DNA of 8,297 nucleotides from assembly GCA_028718405.1 (NCBI GenBank), contig JAQULV010000038.1:1-8297 (forward strand), given 5' to 3'. This DNA comes from Smithellaceae bacterium (GTDB lineage Bacteria > Desulfobacterota > Syntrophia > Syntrophales > JAQULV01). The notes beneath the pieces were generated by a model that worked only from the letters and a program-made list of their open reading frames with translations, did no database searches and had not been told where the DNA came from. The translations under genes and the position numbers were made by a program. Position 1 is the stretch's first letter. Each line of letters starts with the position of its first letter. Positions 1 to 6,442 of the stretch are shown here, in pieces.

Positions 1-194
1 CAGGGTATATTGGTAACTGGCATTACGCCTGTATCCTGGGACTCTCGCTCTTCGGCATTCCCAAAGCGGAGGCCCTTGGTTTTGCCATAGCCTACCACTT
101 TCTATCGATAACCATCATTATCACCTTAGGGCTGCTGTTTCTCCCCGGCAACAAGTTCCCACTCACCGGCATTCAGAGGTCTCTTGATACCTAA
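1..194 (+). CDS. C-terminal end of a membrane protein, LPG-synthase-TM / UPF0104 (YbhN-like) family, partial
   Basis: Only the last 63 residues are present, read from base 3 to a TAA at 192-194; the rest lies left of the window. The fragment starts GYIGNWHYACILGLSLFG, continues with a hydrophobic span ending in ITLGLLFLP, and closes with a short polar tail. A Gly-x-Trp-His segment, then a Leu-Gly-Leu helix ending in a short G-I-P-K turn, then an A-x-x-x-H-F-L helix is the usual ending of the lysylphosphatidylglycerol-synthase transmembrane domain (flippase-like, UPF0104). This family sits in the cytoplasmic membrane and is tied to lipid or lipid-linked substrate transfer; the substrate here cannot be told. 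It converges on the ntrX-like gene with 11 bases between stops and no room for a separate terminator. The family call rests on recall of a short piece; other polytopic membrane families are possible. Confidence 0.6.
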   Translation, partial: GYIGNWHYACILGLSLFGIPKAEALGFAIAYHFLSITIIITLGLLFLPGNKFPLTGIQRSLDT

Positions 195-205
195 TAAAAG
201 ACGAA

Positions 206-1591
206 TCAGACCTCGCTTTTTACCTCCAGTCCATAGGCCTTGATCTTTCGATGCAGGTTGCTCCTTTCCAAACCGATTGCTTCGGCGGTCTTGGTAATGT
301 TACCGTCAAATTCTCTTAATTTCTTCGCGATATACTGCCGTTCAAAATCCATCCTCGCCGCCCGTAGCGAACTGCCATCAACTGCTTCATTGAACTCCGC
401 TTCCAGATCGCTGTCCTGGTCTTCCCGCCTTTCCTGATCGAGCGGAGGAAAGTCCTCCTGTGTAATGACATTCCCGCTCGTCAGAATGACTAAGCGTTCA
501 ATGAAGTTCTTCAATTCGCGCACATTTCCCGGCCAATCATGTTTCATCAGTATCCTGAGGGCTTCCTCCGTAATCATCTTCTCTCCCTCTCCTTCTTTCA
601 TGGCAAACTCTTTGAGAAATCTATTCACCAGAAGGGGGACATCTTCTTTCCTGTCTCGGAGTGGCGGTACATTGAGAGGAATGACGTTGAGACGGTAAAA
701 TAGATCTTGGCGAAACCTACCTTCTTCCATCTCGAGTTCCAGATTTTTGTTGGTCGCCGCGATGACGCGGACATCGGTGGGGATAAGCTTCGTCCCACCA
801 ACGCGTTCAAATTTTTTCTCCTGGAGAATCCGGAGTATCTTGGCCTGCGCCTTTAGGCTCATGTCGGCCACCTCATCGAGGAATATCGTTCCCTCGTTTG
901 CCAGATCGAATTTTCCCCTTCTTTTTTCGGTAGCTCCTGTAAAGGAACCCTTCTCATGACCGAAAAGCTCGCTCTCGATCAGTTCCTCCGGTATCGCGGC
1001 GCAATTGACTTCAACAAAGGGCTTCAGCGCGCGTTTGCTCTGCCGGTGGATGGATCTGGCAACGAGTTCCTTGCCGGTGCCGTTCTCACCCATAATGAGA
1101 ACCCATGCGTTCGTGGGAGCGATAATGTTGATCATCTCCTTCAGCTCCAGAACCGGCTCGCTGCTGCCCGTAAGTTCGTATTCGCGACCGTATCTTTTCT
1201 TCAGGAGGATGTTCTCTTCCTCGAGACGGATCATGTCCATGGCATTGTTGACAATCAGGATAACCTTCTCGAGCGAAAGGGGCTTTTCGATAAAATCAAA
1301 TGCTCCGAGCTTCGTAGCTTTGACCGCCGTCTCAATGGTGCCATGGCCGGACATCATGACTACCCGTACCTGCGGATACTCGGATTTGATTGCCTTCAGG
1401 GTCTCAATGCCATCAATCCCGGGTAGCCAGATATCGAGCAGTACAAGGCTGGGGAGTTCGTCGCCGACCATCCTTATGGCCTCCTCGCCGCTGCCGACGG
1501 TGAGGACCTCGTAACCTTCATCTGCCAGAATGCCCTCGAGGGACTGGCGAATGCTTTCTTCGTCGTCTACAATGAGTATGTTTCGATTCAT
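206..1591 (-). CDS. ntrX: NtrX-like sigma-54-dependent response regulator
   Basis: This 461-residue cytoplasmic regulator should activate sigma-54 RNA polymerase when phosphorylated. Domains in order: receiver (about 4-118) with acidic pair D9/D10, phospho-acceptor D53, S81 and K103; AAA+ ATPase (about 140-375) with Walker A GENGTGKE at 168-175, the sigma-54 contact loop GSFTGA at 215-220, Walker B TIFLDE at 235-240 and arginines R294/R300 in the arginine-finger region; an acidic linker at 385-406; and a Fis-type helix-turn-helix at about 430-453. The loop has Ser in place of the commoner Ala of GAFTGA, a tolerated variant. Length and layout match NtrC/NtrX. The NtrX name comes mainly from the NtrY-like kinase gene 37 bases upstream. 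The ATG start has a GAAGG about seven bases ahead. It is the last gene of the DUF4390-ntrY-ntrX unit. Target genes are unknown; no clear sigma-54 promoter was found in this window's gaps. The NtrC-family call is near certain, NtrX specifically less so. Confidence 0.85.
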   Translation of the reverse strand: MNRNILIVDDEESIRQSLEGILADEGYEVLTVGSGEEAIRMVGDELPSLVLLDIWLPGIDGIETLKAIKSEYPQVRVVMMSGHGTIETAVKATKLGAFDFIEKPLSLEKVILIVNNAMDMIRLEEENILLKKRYGREYELTGSSEPVLELKEMINIIAPTNAWVLIMGENGTGKELVARSIHRQSKRALKPFVEVNCAAIPEELIESELFGHEKGSFTGATEKRRGKFDLANEGTIFLDEVADMSLKAQAKILRILQEKKFERVGGTKLIPTDVRVIAATNKNLELEMEEGRFRQDLFYRLNVIPLNVPPLRDRKEDVPLLVNRFLKEFAMKEGEGEKMITEEALRILMKHDWPGNVRELKNFIERLVILTSGNVITQEDFPPLDQERREDQDSDLEAEFNEAVDGSSLRAARMDFERQYIAKKLREFDGNITKTAEAIGLERSNLHRKIKAYGLEVKSEV

Positions 1592-1628
1592 TTCAGGCCT
1601 TCGCTTTTATCGTATTTTGCCCCATGAT

Positions 1629-3848
1629 CTATGTCGCTTCCGGTACCGGTAACTCAAAAGAGATAATTGTGCCGACGGGCTCATTGTCGCTCACACCCAC
1701 CTGGCCGTGATGATCCGATATGATAGAACTGACAATGGCCAGCCCGAGCCCGGTCCCTGTCCTTTTCGTGGAGAAATATGGTTCGAACATCTTTGGTTTA
1801 TAGCTGGCCGGCACCCCGGAGCCGTTATCAGCCACCTCAACAACAACCTTCTTGGCAGGTCTGTCGAAAGTAGTTCTGACCTCGACGCGCCCTTCTCCGG
1901 GTTTGACGGCAGCGACGGCATTATCCAACAGATTAATCATGACCCGCTGGATCTGCTCAGAATCGAGGTTCAGGACCGGCAGATCATTTCCCGGCAGGTA
2001 CTCGAAGGCGATATCTTTGTGTGCATCCTGAAAGAGACTTACCGCCCCAGCGATAACGCCGTTTATATTATTGGGACTAAGATTGGTGGTCGGCATTCTT
2101 GCATACCGGGAGAATTCGTTGACCAAACCCTTTAGCAATTCTACCTGGGAAATGATCGTCTTTGTGCATTCGTAGAAAACGGTATCGCCTTCCCCCAGGA
2201 GATCACCGTACTTCTTCTGCAGACGCTGCGCGGAAAGCTGTATGGGCGTCAGCGGATTCTTCACCTCGTGCGCCATCCGTCTCGCCACTTCGCGCCACGC
2301 CGCAGCTCTCTCCGCCTTCTGCAATTGAGTCATATCCTCGAAGACCGCCACAACCCCCATGTCGTTTCCCGTGTCATCTTTGACATTCGTGATAGTTATC
2401 AGGAGTGTCACTACCCTGCCGTCGAGCATCAACTCAATGTGCTTCTCGATGGAACCCTTTGCCCTTATCTCTTCCATCAATTCATCTACCAGACTGAGGT
2501 GCTCACCACTCAATACCTCAGCATAGCGCCGCCCCAAGATATTCCCGGCGTTGATGCCGAGCAGACTTTCGGCCGCCCGATTGATCGTAGTTATAACCCC
2601 CCCTCCATCGACGGAAATGACACCGGCGGAAACGTCCCGCAAAACCGTTTCCATGTAAATGCGCCGCCGCTCCAGATCGGCATTCACGTCACTCAATTCC
2701 TCAGTACTCTTCTTTAAGTCCCGTGTCATTAAGTTAAAAGAATCCACCAGAACCCCGATCTCATCGGCGGCATCGATGTCGATGTTGTGATCGAGATCTC
2801 CGCGGGCAATTCTTTTCGTTGCTTCTGCAAGATCCTGTATGGGTACCGTAATACCCTTCGCCAGAAACATACCAAACCAAGTGGCCGAAAATATGATTAA
2901 CAACGTGACGATAAGAAGGGTAACGATGTAACTATACTTGATAGGTGCCTTCAAGAGATTCAGTTGCCTGTACTGTTCAGACGACTTGGAGATGATGGCC
3001 ATCTTGTCAACCAATTCCTTAGAAATGAAATGGCTAACCACAACGACGCCGATGACATCTTTGGAACTTAAATTCGAGTAGATAGGATACAATCCACTGA
3101 CCACTTCGCCTTCAGGAACCGACCTTACTTTGGAGCCCTCACGACCGCTGAAGATCTCTTCATGTATCCGTGGCGTAAGGTCGAGGGGCGGCAAATCAGG
3201 ATGTGCGGGATCAGCAAAGATCAACTTCTCCTTCTTATTGTCGAAATAGATCTCAATCAATCCCAAGTTACTGCTGGCTTGACGCTGCTTGATCAGAGGA
3301 TTGAGAAAGATGCCCCGTTCTTTCTCGTAGAGACGGTTCTCCGTGATATCGGAACTAATCTGCCTAGCGTAGTATCTCGCCTGCTCTGCAGTCTGTCCAT
3401 AATAAAGCTGGGCCACTTCCAAGGTACGCCCTAAAGCCTCGCCAATTCTCACGTTGAACCAGTTATCAATGCTGTAGGACAAGAAATTCACGGAGAAGAT
3501 GAAGAGCACCACTGACGGAACAAGCGACAAGGTTACGAAGGCCACGACCAGTTTGGTTCTCAACTTGGAACCGATAACGCCGTAACGGCGTTCAAATATA
3601 ATCTTTACGGCATTGCGGACAATGAGAAAAATAAGCAGTAGGATCAAAAGTATATTGATGTTGACAAGGCCAAAGATGAAGACATCATTCGATACGGGAA
3701 TAACTTCATTGCGCCTTGACAGGTAAGTTTCCAGAAGGGTGAGAAGGATAACGCCCACGGCGGTAAGGAAAATGATGACCTTCTCCCGCTTCCGCCTTTT
3801 GGCCTCTTCGCGATCTATCTGCTGGATCTTTCTACTCACGCCCGTCAT
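1629..3848 (-). CDS. ntrY: NtrY-like membrane sensor histidine kinase
   Basis: This 739-residue inner-membrane kinase should autophosphorylate and pass phosphate to the NtrX-like regulator encoded next. A basic N-terminus (residues 13-23) is followed by membrane segments at about 24-43, 55-78 and 100-125, an extracytoplasmic sensor region at about 126-305, and a fourth membrane segment at about 306-328. Then come HAMP (about 328-382), a PAS domain (about 398-505), a HisKA dimerisation domain with the H-box AHEVKNPLTPIQ (phospho-acceptor H527), and a HATPase_c domain with N-box N643, G1 DNGSG at 674-678 and G2 GTGLGL at 698-703. Several N-terminal membrane helices before the sensor loop, then HAMP-PAS-HisKA, is the NtrY layout. 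All catalytic boxes are intact. The ATG is preceded by GGCGGTGA. It lies 31 bases after the DUF4390 gene and 37 bases before the regulator, so the three are almost surely co-transcribed. The signal is unknown; NtrY proteins elsewhere are linked to nitrogen, redox or envelope control. Confidence 0.88.
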   Translation of the reverse strand: MTGVSRKIQQIDREEAKRRKREKVIIFLTAVGVILLTLLETYLSRRNEVIPVSNDVFIFGLVNINILLILLLIFLIVRNAVKIIFERRYGVIGSKLRTKLVVAFVTLSLVPSVVLFIFSVNFLSYSIDNWFNVRIGEALGRTLEVAQLYYGQTAEQARYYARQISSDITENRLYEKERGIFLNPLIKQRQASSNLGLIEIYFDNKKEKLIFADPAHPDLPPLDLTPRIHEEIFSGREGSKVRSVPEGEVVSGLYPIYSNLSSKDVIGVVVVSHFISKELVDKMAIISKSSEQYRQLNLLKAPIKYSYIVTLLIVTLLIIFSATWFGMFLAKGITVPIQDLAEATKRIARGDLDHNIDIDAADEIGVLVDSFNLMTRDLKKSTEELSDVNADLERRRIYMETVLRDVSAGVISVDGGGVITTINRAAESLLGINAGNILGRRYAEVLSGEHLSLVDELMEEIRAKGSIEKHIELMLDGRVVTLLITITNVKDDTGNDMGVVAVFEDMTQLQKAERAAAWREVARRMAHEVKNPLTPIQLSAQRLQKKYGDLLGEGDTVFYECTKTIISQVELLKGLVNEFSRYARMPTTNLSPNNINGVIAGAVSLFQDAHKDIAFEYLPGNDLPVLNLDSEQIQRVMINLLDNAVAAVKPGEGRVEVRTTFDRPAKKVVVEVADNGSGVPASYKPKMFEPYFSTKRTGTGLGLAIVSSIISDHHGQVGVSDNEPVGTIISFELPVPEAT

Positions 3849-3879
3849 TCACCGCCAATCATCTTCAGCCATCTGGCTA

Positions 3880-4452
3880 TTAAGAACGGAATACGATCTT
3901 CTTCGTGTACCAGGGGGTTTCAAAATCCCAGAGCGATACAAAGAAGAATATGTACTCCATATGAAGTGGAAGCCGGACTTTGTCCAATTGCGCCTTTACC
4001 TTGACATAATAGTTCTTTTTCCTGTCAAGATAACTCAACTGGGTCAAAGCAACCCCGTTCAGTTCGGCCATTGCCTGCTTCGCAGCTTCCAGGTCCTGAT
4101 AAGTGGCGGTTTCCCTGTCATTGCTAGAGTAGATGGAGAACATTCTCCTGACGTTGTCATATTTGATGGTCTGTTTGACGACTTCCTTACGCACCGCCCT
4201 ATCAAACCAGAAGGGTCTCTCTTCGCGCAGGTCTATCAGGAAGGTGAAGGTTGTCGGAATACCGCTGAGGATCGCCTTTTCCATCTCCTTCGTGAAGCAA
4301 TCAGTCACCTTTGCAAAAACGAGAATCTGTCTGTCGTTATTTGTAACCAGGAAATCTTTGATCTTTGCCTGTCCGTCATAGGCGGCAAGGCCTAAGGTGG
4401 GCGACAATAGAAGGCATATCGATATTCCTAGGAATAAGATCTTCTTGCACAC
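3880..4452 (-). CDS. DUF4390 family secreted protein
   Basis: This is a 190-residue protein of unknown function. Residues 1-24 form a Sec-type signal peptide: a short basic start (MCKK), a hydrophobic core ILFLGISICLLL, and a likely cleavage near GLAA (23-24), with no lipobox. The mature part is therefore expected in the periplasm. It is rich in beta-like segments, has one cysteine (C52), an F-x-W-F patch near 81-83, and ends with a SLWDFETPW stretch at 173-181. That ending, the length and the place directly before ntrY match the DUF4390 family, which I recall upstream of ntrY in other proteobacteria. The start is GTG, supported by a strong ribosome site six bases upstream and by the signal peptide beginning there. 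It is the first gene of the operon with the kinase and regulator, behind a sigma-70-like promoter. An accessory role in NtrY signalling is inference from gene order; no enzyme motif is visible. Confidence 0.75.
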   Translation of the reverse strand: MCKKILFLGISICLLLSPTLGLAAYDGQAKIKDFLVTNNDRQILVFAKVTDCFTKEMEKAILSGIPTTFTFLIDLREERPFWFDRAVRKEVVKQTIKYDNVRRMFSIYSSNDRETATYQDLEAAKQAMAELNGVALTQLSYLDRKKNYYVKVKAQLDKVRLPLHMEYIFFFVSLWDFETPWYTKKIVFRS

Positions 4453-4458
4453 TTAAAG

Positions 4459-4464
4459 CCTCCC
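4459..4464 (-). promoter_or_regulatory. Ribosome binding site of the DUF4390 gene
   Basis: On the minus strand GGGAGG lies six bases before the GTG at 4452-4450. It is the strongest Shine-Dalgarno match I checked in the window. It fixes the non-ATG start of the DUF4390 gene, since no in-frame ATG lies between it and the signal-peptide core. Confidence 0.75.
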
Positions 4465-4537
4465 GCGGCGCGACCAGCGCTGCCCCGCCAGAAAACAACC
4501 CATAGATTTTCTTACCATTTTAACAATTAAGTGAAGT

Positions 4538-4566
4538 ATAGTATGAAACCGGGTGGGAAAAAGCAA
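4538..4566 (-). promoter_or_regulatory. Probable sigma-70 promoter of the DUF4390-ntrY-ntrX operon
   Basis: Read on the minus strand, a -35 TTGCTT (4566-4561) and a -10 TACTAT (4543-4538) are separated by exactly 17 bases. A second -10-like TATACT overlaps at 4540-4535. Transcription would start near 4531, leaving a leader of roughly 80 bases before the GTG. The surrounding DNA is AT-rich compared with the genes. The match and its place in the only sizeable gap ahead of the operon support it; no experiment does. Confidence 0.5.
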
Positions 4567-4612
4567 GTGCAATTTGGGTGGCTGGAAAGACGGAGGGACA
4601 TCACAAGGAACA

Positions 4613-4641
4613 GTGTCGCCGAGACAGATCGGCGGTCACAC
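4613..4641 (-). terminator. Hairpin just downstream of lpxC, possible transcription end
   Basis: Starting 14 bases after the lpxC stop, bases 4617-4622 pair with 4629-4634 (CGCCGA with TCGGCG) around a six-base loop. An outer GTGT/ACAC pairing (4613-4616 with 4638-4641) is separated by a three-base bulge. The place suits the end of the lpxC transcript. The sequence after it (ACTGTTCC) has no run of T, so it is not a standard intrinsic terminator; it may slow polymerase, protect the 3' end or be chance. Confidence 0.35.
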
Positions 4642-4654
4642 AACCAGGTCGCCA

Positions 4655-5587
4655 CTATGCATGAACGGCGTCCAGAATCCTAAAGGCAGGGATCTTGAGA
4701 GGCTTCAACTCGCTCCTTTTGTCAGAGCTGTCGTATCTGCGAACAATCTTCCAGCAATCTTCGCGGGCCATGAGTTCCCGCAACAGGAGATTGTTCAGTT
4801 TATGTCCCGACTTGTAAGCCACGAGATGACCAATTATAGGCATCCCCAAGAGAGACACATCTCCAATCGCATCAAGGACCTTGTGTTTCACAAATTCATC
4901 AGGGCATCTGAGCCCCTCTTTGTTGATCACCCTTTCCTCGTCGAGGACTATGGCATTCTTCAGCGACCCGCCTAGGGCCAAACCGCGCGCCTGCAGGTAT
5001 TCCACATCCCTAAGGAAACCAAAGGTTCGCGCAGAGCAGATTTCCTTTTCGTAGACGATGTCGGAGAAGGTCATATGATAGGATTGTGATCCGATCAGCG
5101 GATGTTTGAAATCTATCTTATAGGATATCTTGAATTCAGGTGCCGGCAAAAGCTCTGCCGTTCCCCCTCCATCAGTTATTGACACAGGATTAGTAACGAG
5201 AAGTAACCGCTTACACTTCCCTTGTGGCCTTGTGCCCACGGCTTTCAGTAATTCGACGAAGGGCTGCGCGCTGCCATCCATAATCGGTATTTCAGCGGCA
5301 TCCACTTCGACGATAGCGTTATCGATGCCCATTCCACAGAAGGCCGACATGAGATGTTCAACCGTTGAAATGGTGACACCATTTTCGCCCAGCGTTGTTG
5401 CTAGAGTCGTATCGCAGACATTCTGAAAGTCAGCTTTGATCCGGTTCTTCCCATCAAGATCCTTGCGAATGAATATTATACCCTCGTCAACGCTGGCCGG
5501 TTTTATTGTCATGTTGATCTTCCGGCCAGAATGGAGTCCCACGCTACGGCAGCCTATTTCGTTTCTGATCGTCCTTTGCAGATACAT
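4655..5587 (-). CDS. lpxC: UDP-3-O-acyl-N-acetylglucosamine deacetylase LpxC
   Basis: LpxC removes the acetyl group from UDP-3-O-acyl-GlcNAc. This zinc-dependent cytosolic reaction is the committed step of lipid A synthesis, so the cell should make an outer membrane with lipopolysaccharide or lipooligosaccharide. At 310 residues it is full length. The opening QRTIRNEIGCRSVGLHSG is the usual LpxC start. The general base E77 and zinc ligand H78 lie in STVEHLMSA. The second ligand pair is H235 and D239 in KHKVLDAIGD. H262 in SGHKLNN corresponds to the catalytic His of the E. coli enzyme. The RTFGFL motif of the substrate tunnel is at 187-192. ATG start with only a weak GAGA-like ribosome site. 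It stands alone between gaps of 250 and 202 bases, so it probably has its own promoter. No other lpx gene is in the window. Confidence 0.97.
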   Translation of the reverse strand: MYLQRTIRNEIGCRSVGLHSGRKINMTIKPASVDEGIIFIRKDLDGKNRIKADFQNVCDTTLATTLGENGVTISTVEHLMSAFCGMGIDNAIVEVDAAEIPIMDGSAQPFVELLKAVGTRPQGKCKRLLLVTNPVSITDGGGTAELLPAPEFKISYKIDFKHPLIGSQSYHMTFSDIVYEKEICSARTFGFLRDVEYLQARGLALGGSLKNAIVLDEERVINKEGLRCPDEFVKHKVLDAIGDVSLLGMPIIGHLVAYKSGHKLNNLLLRELMAREDCWKIVRRYDSSDKRSELKPLKIPAFRILDAVHA

Positions 5588-5612
5588 TTATTATTTCTCT
5601 CAGTTTTTAGAA

Positions 5613-5637
5613 GGTTGTTTCTCTTTTAGCAACAACC
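5613..5637 (-). other. Hairpin in the lpxC 5' leader
   Basis: A perfect inverted repeat, GGTTGTT (5613-5619) and AACAACC (5631-5637), encloses an 11-base loop. It ends 25 bases before the lpxC ATG on the minus strand. No T-run follows, so it is not a terminator in that direction. It could affect messenger stability or translation of lpxC, or bind a regulator as DNA. Seven pairs over an 11-base loop can also arise by chance. Confidence 0.4.
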
Positions 5638-5754
5638 ATACCATGGATTCGAGGTCAGCCCCTATTACCTATGACAGGTCGTAAGGGTTTAAATAAACAA
5701 ATTAATTTCCAATCACCTGTTTGAGCGGTCCGCAGTCGCAGGATAGCTCTCTGT

Positions 5755-5798
5755 GTTGAAAAAAACACGCCCTTGAACCTTCCTTGTTTTTTTACAAC
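5755..5798 (-). terminator. Inverted repeat with A7/T7 arms after queH, possible terminator
   Basis: On the plus strand the arms are GTTGAAAAAAACA (5755-5767) and TGTTTTTTTACAAC (5785-5798). They pair over 13 base pairs with one unpaired A at 5794 and a 17-base loop. On the minus strand it starts 40 bases after the queH stop and finishes with seven T. A-run and T-run arms are typical of intrinsic terminators, but the GC-rich inner stem is missing. The loop (mostly A and G on the minus strand) does not fold further, so the strength is doubtful. Confidence 0.4.
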
Positions 5799-5837
5799 TT
5801 GGGATAAGCAGTGGGCTGACGACACTTTCAGAATATC

Positions 5838-6368
5838 TCAAGGGTTATGACAGAACCTTTCTTTCTCGCTGTATAAGCATCCACAATAGGGCTGCCTGTA
5901 CATCCCCAATTCCTTGGAAACACTTACCCCCGTCGCCCAGCCTATCCGGAAATCACGATAGACGAATTCCAATCCGTACATCTCGGCTAGAGAGTAACAG
6001 ATCTCCCGAATCAGATCATGCTTCTGGTATTTACTGTATAGCAAGGTGGTTGTGAAGCCCTCGTAGCCATTATTCCTCGCGAAAAGTGCCGTATGTTCAA
6101 TCCTCTTGTGATAACAATAGCGGCATCTGTCATTCCCATGGAAATTGGCATCACTGATGAAATCAGCCAAGTCATATTTTCCCCACCATATCATTATACC
6201 TTGCTTGCCGGCATAATCATGCAAGGTGTCTTTACGTTTCTCATACTCCCGGTAGGGATGAATGTTAGGGTTATAAAAGATACCCGTCGGGTCATAGCCT
6301 TCGTCCCTCAGCAGTTCCAGCGGGTATATGAGGCAAGGAGCACAACAGATATGTAAAAGGAGCTTCAT
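5838..6368 (-). CDS. queH: Epoxyqueuosine reductase QueH
   Basis: QueH (formerly DUF208) reduces epoxyqueuosine to queuosine at the wobble position of GUN-anticodon tRNAs, the last step of queuosine synthesis. It replaces the unrelated QueG and uses a 4Fe-4S cluster and a further metal held by conserved cysteines. The 176-residue protein is typical in length. It has the N-terminal LLHICCAPC motif (C8, C9, C12), the CRYC pair (C82, C85), the GFTTTLLYSKYQKHD stretch (104-118) and the C-terminal YRQPYCGCLYS (C162, C164). These cysteines are those expected for the metal sites, so the enzyme looks active. An extra C173 is near the end. The ATG lies 74 bases after the ruvB stop with no good promoter between, so it is probably co-transcribed with the ruv genes. 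The ribosome site is weak. No other queuosine gene is in the window. Confidence 0.93.
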   Translation of the reverse strand: MKLLLHICCAPCLIYPLELLRDEGYDPTGIFYNPNIHPYREYEKRKDTLHDYAGKQGIMIWWGKYDLADFISDANFHGNDRCRYCYHKRIEHTALFARNNGYEGFTTTLLYSKYQKHDLIREICYSLAEMYGLEFVYRDFRIGWATGVSVSKELGMYRQPYCGCLYSEKERFCHNP

Positions 6369-6442
6369 ATCGTCATTTCATGTATGGACCCAATGGAAAT
6401 CGGAGGCCCTATTTTGCTCAAAGGTAAGTCCCACAAAATATA

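Larger units (their letters stand above)
5588..5837. other. Intergenic region between queH and lpxC
   Basis: This 250-base gap has no credible open reading frame. It must hold the lpxC leader, and the lpxC promoter if that gene is not read through from queH. On the minus strand it contains an AT-rich block near 5684-5712, a partly symmetric ACCTGTCATAGGT (centred near 5673), a 7-base-pair hairpin in the lpxC leader and a long A/T-run inverted repeat after queH. I tried several -35/-10 pairs upstream of lpxC, for example TTGTTT then TGTCAT 18 bases on, and none is convincing. Confidence 0.6.

Noticed and set aside
956..1514. Two overlapping plus-strand frames (156 and 169 codons) opposite ntrX
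   Set aside because: They mirror the conserved AAA+ and receiver coding sequence of ntrX and resemble no protein family.
3739..4395. Plus-strand open frame of 218 codons opposite DUF4390 and the start of ntrY
   Set aside because: It runs across two well-supported minus-strand genes and their gap, has no recognisable domain or signal, and looks like a chance antisense frame.
4561..4573. Possible sigma-54 site (ATTGCACTTGCTT on the minus strand) ahead of DUF4390
   Set aside because: The GC element is there, but no GG lies ten bases upstream as required. The sigma-70 pair with a 17-base spacer fits better.
4553..4975. Plus-strand frame of 140 codons across the lpxC 3' end and the gap
   Set aside because: Most of it is antisense to conserved LpxC residues, including the H235/D239 region. 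No ribosome site or family resemblance.
6369..6442. Separate promoter for queH in the 74-base gap after ruvB
   Set aside because: Candidate pairs such as TTGTGG with AAATAG match poorly. Read-through from ruvB is the simpler reading.
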